From assembly GCA_947456005.1 (NCBI GenBank), contig CANGRP010000071.1, positions 1 through 10,333 on the forward strand: a DNA stretch of 10,333 nt. Direction: 5' to 3'. The stretch comes from Caulobacteraceae bacterium (GTDB taxonomy: Bacteria; Pseudomonadota; Alphaproteobacteria; Caulobacterales; Caulobacteraceae). The position numbers and the translations under genes are program-made. Position 1 is the first letter of the stretch. Each line of letters starts with the position of its first letter. A model generated the notes under the pieces. That model was given only the letters and a program-made list of their open reading frames with translations, had not been told where the DNA came from and did not search any database. Below are positions 6,051 through 10,333 of this stretch, one piece after another.

Positions 6051-6068
6051 CTCCGAGGAGAGACCGCC

Positions 6069-6485
6069 ATGCGCCACGGTAATGCGCACCGCAAGCTGGG
6101 ACGGACGAGCGCCCACAGGACCGCTATGTTCGCCAACATGGCCGCGAGCCTCATCAAGCATGAGCAGATCGTCACCACCCTGCCGAAGGCCAAGGAACTG
6201 CGGCCCGTCGTCGAGAAGCTGGTCACGCTGGCCAAGCGTGGCGACCTTCACGCCCGCCGGCAGGCCATCAGCCAGATCCGCGACGTGGAACAGGTCGGCA
6301 AGCTCTTCGCCACCCTCGGACCTCGCTATGCCGAGCGTCGCGGCGGGTACACCCGTGTCCTCAAGGCAGGCTTCCGCTACGGTGACAACGCCGCCATGGC
6401 GGTGATCGAGTTCGTGGACCGCGATCCCTCCGAGAAGGGCAAGGATTCCGGTCCCGTGCAGACCTCGGCTTTCGCCGACGCCTGA
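6069..6485 (+). CDS. rplQ: 50S ribosomal protein L17
   Basis: A 138-residue protein, close to E. coli L17 (127), located near the polypeptide exit tunnel of the large subunit. The N-terminus MRHGNAHRKLGRTSAHRTAM, the next block LIKHEQIVTTLPKAKELRP, and the end of the conserved core GGYTRVLKAGFRYGDNAAMA with VIEFVDRD are diagnostic; the last 20 or so residues are a variable hydrophilic tail. The start ATG is supported by the strong ribosome binding site GAGGAGAGA at 6055-6063. It is the last gene of the alpha operon, and an intrinsic terminator follows 30 bases after its stop. Confidence 0.97.
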   Translation: MRHGNAHRKLGRTSAHRTAMFANMAASLIKHEQIVTTLPKAKELRPVVEKLVTLAKRGDLHARRQAISQIRDVEQVGKLFATLGPRYAERRGGYTRVLKAGFRYGDNAAMAVIEFVDRDPSEKGKDSGPVQTSAFADA

Positions 6486-6515
6486 TCCCGGCTCAGTCTT
6501 CGTAAGAGGGCTTCG

Positions 6516-6547
6516 GACCCCGGCCGTGCGCCGGGGTCTCTTCATTT
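6516..6547 (+). terminator. intrinsic terminator after rplQ
   Basis: GACCCCGGC at 6516-6524 pairs perfectly with GCCGGGGTC at 6530-6538 around the five-base loop CGTGC, with a possible extra G-U pair (6515/6539). The T-rich stretch TCTCTTCATTT follows at 6537-6547. This nine-base-pair GC-rich stem with a pyrimidine/T tail is the classic Rho-independent form. It ends the ribosomal transcript and insulates the downstream MFS gene from ribosomal-operon transcription. Confidence 0.9.
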
Positions 6548-6605
6548 CGGCGGGTTGCAGGGCGGCGACCGACGGGCCAAGGTTCGTGCAAGGGGATCCC
6601 GGACC

Positions 6606-7901
6606 ATGACCACAACGCACTCGACGCCCGCCGGCCGCAAGGCCGCGTTCGGGTTCATTTTCGCCTCCGCCCTCCTGAACGCTGTGTCCTTCGGCGTGAC
6701 GATACCGGTGCTGCCGGCCCTGGTGAAGGAGTTTGCGGGCGGCGACACCGCCTCGGCTGCGGAATGGACCATGGTCTTTGGCGCCGTCTGGGGCCTGATG
6801 CAGTTCATCTTCGGGCCTATCCTGGGAGTTCTCTCGGACCGTATCGGGCGGCGGCCTGTGCTCCTGATCTCCTTCCTGGGCCTGGCCTTCGACTTCCTCT
6901 TCCTGGTCTTTGCGCCCAGCCTGATGTGGCTCTTCCTGGCGCGGATCGTGAACGGCATGACGGCGGCGAGCTTTTCGACCGCCAACGCCTATGTTGCCGA
7001 CGTCACGCCTCCTGAGGAGCGGGCCCGGTACTTCGGGTTCATGGGCGCGTCCTTCGGCTTTGGCTTCCTGATCGGCCCGGTGCTGGGCGGATTTCTGGCG
7101 GGTCCCCTCATGGAGTCGCTGGTCGGGGACTTCGCCATCCGGCTGCCCTTCGCCGTCGCGGGCGCCCTGGCCTTCCTGAACTTCCTCTACGGCCTGTTCG
7201 TCCTCCCCGAGTCCCTTCCGCCGGAGAAGCGCAGCGCGCGGTTCGACTGGCGTCGCGCCAATCCGGTGGGATCGCTCCAGTTCCTGCGGGAACAAGGCCG
7301 GCTGGTCGGCCTGGCCACCGTCGGCTTCCTGTTCCAGATCGCCCACAACGTCCTGCCGGCGATCTTCGTCCTCTACACGGGGCACCGTTACGGCTGGGAC
7401 ATCCAGACCATCAGCCTGACCATGTTCCTGACCGGCGGCCTGGGAATCCTTATGCAGACCCTCGCCGTAGGCCCCATCGTTCGCCGGTTGGGCGAGCGTG
7501 GCGCTCTGTTGATCGGTTGCGCGGGCGCAGCCCTGGGCTTCCTCGCCTACGGGCTTGCCCCGACCGGCATCGCCTACCTTGCCGCAGCGCCGGTCTTCGC
7601 CCTCAGCAATCTTCTCAGCCCGGGCCTGCAGGGCCTCATGACGCGCAGGGTTGGTCCCGAGGCGCAGGGGCGTCTCCAGGGGGCCAACCAGAGCCTCACG
7701 GGGATCGCCACCATCATCGGCCCCTTCCTCTTCGGCGGCAGCTTCGCCTTCGCCCTGCGACACGAGGACATGGCGGCCTGGCCGGGCCTGCCCATCCTGA
7801 TCGCCTCCGCCCTGATGTTCGCAGCCCTGGCGGTCGCCTGGCGGTTTGGCCGGCCCGATCCGACCCCGCCAGTCGCAGGCGCGGAGCCTTCGAAGACCTG
7901 A
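6606..7901 (+). CDS. MFS transporter, TetA-like (TCR/Tet family)
   Basis: A 431-residue inner-membrane protein of the major facilitator superfamily with about twelve hydrophobic segments. It resembles the tetracycline-efflux (TetA, DHA1) branch: motif A is GVLSDRIGRRP at residues 74-84, followed by ISFLGLAFDFLFLVF (88-102), LARIVNGMTAASFS (111-124), YVADVTPPEERARYFGFMGA (129-148) and GFLIGPVLGGFLA (153-165); the second half has GLQGLMTRRVGPEAQGRLQG (340-359). By my recalled alignment, the TM1 aspartate of TetA is Asn25 here, the TM3 aspartate is kept as Asp96, and the TM9 aspartate is Ala308. Substrate is unknown, and tetracycline export should not be assumed. The start ATG at 6606 has AAGGGGA at 6590-6596; an upstream in-frame TTG at 6555 lacks such support. 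I see no clear promoter in the short gap after the terminator. Codon use and base composition match the neighbours. Confidence 0.88.
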   Translation: MTTTHSTPAGRKAAFGFIFASALLNAVSFGVTIPVLPALVKEFAGGDTASAAEWTMVFGAVWGLMQFIFGPILGVLSDRIGRRPVLLISFLGLAFDFLFLVFAPSLMWLFLARIVNGMTAASFSTANAYVADVTPPEERARYFGFMGASFGFGFLIGPVLGGFLAGPLMESLVGDFAIRLPFAVAGALAFLNFLYGLFVLPESLPPEKRSARFDWRRANPVGSLQFLREQGRLVGLATVGFLFQIAHNVLPAIFVLYTGHRYGWDIQTISLTMFLTGGLGILMQTLAVGPIVRRLGERGALLIGCAGAALGFLAYGLAPTGIAYLAAAPVFALSNLLSPGLQGLMTRRVGPEAQGRLQGANQSLTGIATIIGPFLFGGSFAFALRHEDMAAWPGLPILIASALMFAALAVAWRFGRPDPTPPVAGAEPSKT

Positions 7902-7969
7902 GGTCGCTGCGCGCCTTGATTGCGCCGAAAACCTGAGGGATCACCACGGGGCTTCCTGAGAGGAATCCG

Positions 7970-9385
7970 ATGCGCCTGTACCGTTATGTTGTCCCGGCCC
8001 TCGTCCTGCTCGCCGCCTGCTCCGGGCCGACGAGCCGGTCGCAGGCTCAACCGCCGCCTCTGGCGCAGCCCACCCGCGCCGCGCCATCCGACGCCCTCAA
8101 CATGAAGGCGTCCTTCGCCCCGGTGGTGAAGCGGGCGGCGCCGGCGGTGGTGAATATCTCGGCCAAGCGCGTGGTCCGCCAGCAGGTCGATCCCTTCTGG
8201 CAGATGCTCGGCATGGGGGTCCCGCCCAGCCGCGTTGAGGGCTCCCTTGGGTCCGGCGTGATTGTCCGGGCCGACGGGATCATCATCACCAACAACCACG
8301 TCGTCGAAGGGGGGCGGGAGATCACCGTGGCCCTGTCCGACAGGCGGGAATTCCCGGCCCGGGTGCTGCTGGTGGATCCGCGGGGCGACCTCGCGGTTCT
8401 GAAGATCGACGTCGGCGCCGAGCGCCTGCCGGTCATGCCCATCGACGATTCCGGCGACGCCCAGGTCGGCGACCTCGTCCTGGCCATCGGAGACCCCTTT
8501 GGTGTCGGCCAGACGGTCACGAACGGGATCATTTCCGCCCTCAACAGGACTGCGGACCCGCAGGGCGGCGCGCCCATGACCTATATCCAGACCGACGCGG
8601 CCATCAATCCGGGCAATTCAGGCGGGGCTCTCGTCGACATGGATGGCGACCTGATCGGGGTCAACAGCTTCATCGTCTCCCGGTCCGGCGCCTCTGCGGG
8701 AGTCGGCTTCGCCATTCCGGCCGCTATGGTCCGACGGGTGGTCGAGGCGGCGGCAGGCGGCGGGAACGTGCTCGTGCGCTCCTGGCTGGGCGCTCGCACC
8801 CAGCCGGTGACCCCGGAGATCGCCCGCAGCCTCGGGCTGGACACGCCCCAGGGGGCCCTGGTCGCCGATATCTGGCCCGGCGGTCCCGCCGAGCGCGCCG
8901 GGCTCCGGTCTGGGGACGTCATCCTGTCCGTCAATGGACGCCCAGCGGCGGATCCCGCAGCCATCGCCTTCGCGGTCGGCGCCGCCCGGCCCGGCGAAGT
9001 GCTCAAGCTCAGCGTACGCCGTGGCGACGGGCTGGTCTCCGCCAATCTCCGCGCCGAGACCCCGCCGGCTCGCCCGGCGCGGGACGACTGGCAGGTGGAG
9101 GGCCGCAACCCCTTCCAGGGCGCCACTGTCGTCAATGTCTCGCCGGCGGTGGCCGACGAGCTCGGCGTGGATCCCTTCGCTGCCCGCGGCGTCCTGATCA
9201 TCAACATTTCCCGGGGCTTCGCCATGAACGCGGGCCTCCGTCCCGGGGACGTGGTGCGGAAGGTCAACGGGCGCGACATCGCTACGGTTTCCGACCTCCG
9301 GGGCGCCCTGGCCGCGCCCGCCGGAACCTGGCAGGTCACCATCCTGCGGGGCGACCGCGAGATCACCGCCAATTTCCGGACCTGA
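7970..9385 (+). CDS. Do/HtrA (DegP-like) serine protease with lipoprotein signal
   Basis: A 471-residue envelope protease of the HtrA family, which degrades or refolds damaged periplasmic proteins. Residues 1-16 form a short hydrophobic signal ending LVLLAAC, a lipobox with Cys17 as the predicted lipidated residue; Ser18 follows, not the Asp that retains lipoproteins in the inner membrane in enterics. A Pro/Gln/Ala-rich linker (18-42) leads to the trypsin-like domain (about 46-265). The catalytic triad is His110 (TNNHVVEGG), Asp140 (DPRGDLAVLKI) and Ser217 (NPGNSGGALVD), with GDPFGVGQTVTNGIIS at 174-189. Two PDZ domains follow, about 271-361 (AGLRSGDVILSVNG) and about 380-471 (AGLRPGDVVRKVNG). 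All catalytic residues are present. The start has GAGAGGAA at 7958-7965. It lies 68 bases after the MFS gene and 31 bases before rarA. Which paralogue (degP, degQ or other) cannot be decided here. Confidence 0.93.
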   Translation: MRLYRYVVPALVLLAACSGPTSRSQAQPPPLAQPTRAAPSDALNMKASFAPVVKRAAPAVVNISAKRVVRQQVDPFWQMLGMGVPPSRVEGSLGSGVIVRADGIIITNNHVVEGGREITVALSDRREFPARVLLVDPRGDLAVLKIDVGAERLPVMPIDDSGDAQVGDLVLAIGDPFGVGQTVTNGIISALNRTADPQGGAPMTYIQTDAAINPGNSGGALVDMDGDLIGVNSFIVSRSGASAGVGFAIPAAMVRRVVEAAAGGGNVLVRSWLGARTQPVTPEIARSLGLDTPQGALVADIWPGGPAERAGLRSGDVILSVNGRPAADPAAIAFAVGAARPGEVLKLSVRRGDGLVSANLRAETPPARPARDDWQVEGRNPFQGATVVNVSPAVADELGVDPFAARGVLIINISRGFAMNAGLRPGDVVRKVNGRDIATVSDLRGALAAPAGTWQVTILRGDREITANFRT

Positions 9386-9392
9386 CCCGGCC

Positions 9393-9415
9393 CCGCGAAG
9401 CGGTTAGTCTCGCGG
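9393..9415 (+). other. small inverted repeat before rarA
   Basis: CCGCGA at 9393-9398 is the exact reverse complement of TCGCGG at 9410-9415, with eleven bases between. It fills most of the 31-base gap and ends one base before the rarA ATG. I see no good Shine-Dalgarno sequence in the gap, so initiation of rarA may be coupled to the upstream protease gene or inefficient. Six base pairs with an eleven-base loop is weak on its own. Confidence 0.25.
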
Positions 9416-9416
9416 C

Positions 9417-10333
9417 ATGGCCGACCTGTTCGAAGCTGCGGGCCTGACGCCGCCCAACCCCGCGCCCTTGGCGGAGCGCCTGCGGCCGCGGACGCTCGGC
9501 GAGGTCGCAGGCCAGGACCACCTCCTGTCGGCCGAGGGGCCTATCGGGCGGATGGCGGCCAGTCGCCGGCTGGCCTCCATGGTGCTCTGGGGCCCTCCCG
9601 GGGTCGGCAAGACCACCATCGCCCGCCTGTTGGCCCAGGCGGCAGGCTATGAGTTCCAGCAGATCTCCGCCGTCTTCTCCGGGGTGGCGGACCTCAAGAA
9701 GGCCTTCGAGCAGGCCCGCCTCCGGCGTCAGGCCGGGCAGGCCACCCTCCTGTTCGTAGACGAGATTCACCGTTTCAACCGGGCCCAGCAGGACGGCTTC
9801 CTGCCCTGGGTGGAGGAGGGGGTGGTCACCCTGGTCGGGGCGACTACGGAGAACCCGTCGTTCGAGCTGAATGGGGCCCTCTTGTCCCGATGCCAGGTCT
9901 TCGTCCTGAGGCGGCTGGACGAAGCCGCTCAGGAGGCCCTCCTGGGCCGCGCCGAGGCCGCTGAGGGCCGGGCGCTTCCGCTGACGGGGGCGGCCCGTTC
10001 CGCCCTGGTCGCCCTGGCGGATGGAGATGGCCGCTATCTCCTCACCCTCGCCGAGACGCTTTTCGGCGTGGGCTCCGCCACGCCCCTCGACCCCGCCGCC
10101 CTCGGGCGCCTGTTGCAAAAGCGCAGCCCGGCCTACGACAAGGACCGCGAGGGGCACTACAACCTCATCTCCGCCCTTCACAAGTCGATACGGGGCTCCG
10201 ATCCCGACGCCGCCCTGTACTGGCTCGCCCGCATGCTCGAGGGCGGTGAGGAGCCGCTCTTCATCGCCCGCCGGCTGGTCCGGGCCGCCATGGAGGATGT
10301 CGGCTCGGCGGATCCCATGTCGCTTGTCCTGGC
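9417..10333 (+). CDS. rarA: replication-associated recombination protein A (AAA+ ATPase), 5' part
   Basis: Open from ATG 9417 to the window end, giving the first 305 residues of a protein usually about 440 long (E. coli RarA/MgsA is 447). RarA is a clamp-loader-like AAA+ ATPase that acts with SSB at stalled replication forks. Visible motifs are the N-terminal PLAERLRPRTLGEVAGQDHL (17-36), Walker A GPPGVGKT (59-66), Walker B LLFVDEIHRFN (111-121), sensor 1 GATTENPSFE (141-150), arginine finger SRC (157-159), and sensor 2 GDGR with Arg206. Diagnostic blocks follow: YDKDREGHYNLISALHKSIR (240-259), then GSDPDAALYWLARMLEGGEE and RRLVRAAMEDVGSADP, typical of RarA and not of RuvB or DnaX. No stop codon is reached, and no convincing ribosome binding site is visible. 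The C-terminal tetramerisation region is outside the window. Confidence 0.95.
   Translation, partial: MADLFEAAGLTPPNPAPLAERLRPRTLGEVAGQDHLLSAEGPIGRMAASRRLASMVLWGPPGVGKTTIARLLAQAAGYEFQQISAVFSGVADLKKAFEQARLRRQAGQATLLFVDEIHRFNRAQQDGFLPWVEEGVVTLVGATTENPSFELNGALLSRCQVFVLRRLDEAAQEALLGRAEAAEGRALPLTGAARSALVALADGDGRYLLTLAETLFGVGSATPLDPAALGRLLQKRSPAYDKDREGHYNLISALHKSIRGSDPDAALYWLARMLEGGEEPLFIARRLVRAAMEDVGSADPMSLVL

Noticed and set aside
6555..6605. In-frame TTG as an extended start for the MFS gene
   Set aside because: The added residues are basic and low-complexity, the TTG has no ribosome binding site, and it almost abuts the terminator. ATG 6606 has AAGGGGA in front.
5916..7763. A 615-codon open frame on the - strand opposite rplQ and the MFS gene
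   Set aside because: The translation is low-complexity and rich in Gln, Glu, Gly, Arg and His, with no recognisable domain. Long antisense open frames are expected opposite GC-rich genes with strong third-position GC bias.
7915..7969. CTTGATT before the protease gene as a heat-shock (sigma-32 type) -35 element
   Set aside because: No matching CCCATNT-like -10 element is found at the right distance, so I do not claim a promoter here.
9363..10181. A 272-codon - strand open frame opposite rarA
   Set aside because: It is antisense to clear RarA Walker and sensor motifs and shows no independent protein features.

Overview
The window is high-GC bacterial DNA carrying the distal part of the spc ribosomal-protein operon, the alpha operon, and three flanking genes. 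The gene order (L6-L18-S5-L30-L15-SecY-Adk, then S13-S11-RpoA-L17 with no rpsD/S4 gene), the short-form adenylate kinase and the detailed protein sequences point to an alphaproteobacterium. My best guess is Caulobacterales (Caulobacter/Phenylobacterium-like); this comes from remembered family sequences, not from a search.

Layout. 1-127 is the 3' end of rplF. 131-1282 holds rplR, rpsE and rpmD, spaced by only 2-10 bases. rplO, secY and adk follow (1371-3936), separated by gaps of 56-88 bases. A 219-base gap (3937-4155) separates adk from rpsM. It contains a perfect 9-bp hairpin, a possible housekeeping promoter and a hairpin directly in front of the rpsM ribosome binding site. rpsM, rpsK, rpoA and rplQ (4156-6485) follow, and a strong intrinsic terminator closes the block at 6516-6547. 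After the terminator come an MFS transporter of the TetA-like branch (6606-7901), a periplasmic HtrA/DegP-type serine protease with a lipoprotein signal (7970-9385), and the first two thirds of the replication-associated AAA+ ATPase gene rarA (9417 to the window end). All genes are on the + strand.

How the genes work together. The first eleven genes supply 50S and 30S ribosomal proteins, the SecY translocation pore, adenylate kinase and the RNA polymerase alpha subunit, so one or two transcripts tie growth-rate control of translation, secretion and transcription together. The last three genes concern transport, envelope protein quality control and stalled replication forks; they are transcriptionally separated from the ribosomal block by the terminator.

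I see no new multi-gene system, mobile element, CRISPR array, tRNA or rRNA. The points most worth a second look are small: SecY lacks the near-invariant cytoplasmic-loop arginine (E. coli R357), the TetA-like transporter lacks two of the three membrane acidic residues of true TetA, the HtrA protease carries a lipobox, and hairpins sit just upstream of the ribosome binding site in most of the longer gaps, the one before rplQ having a GCGA tetraloop.
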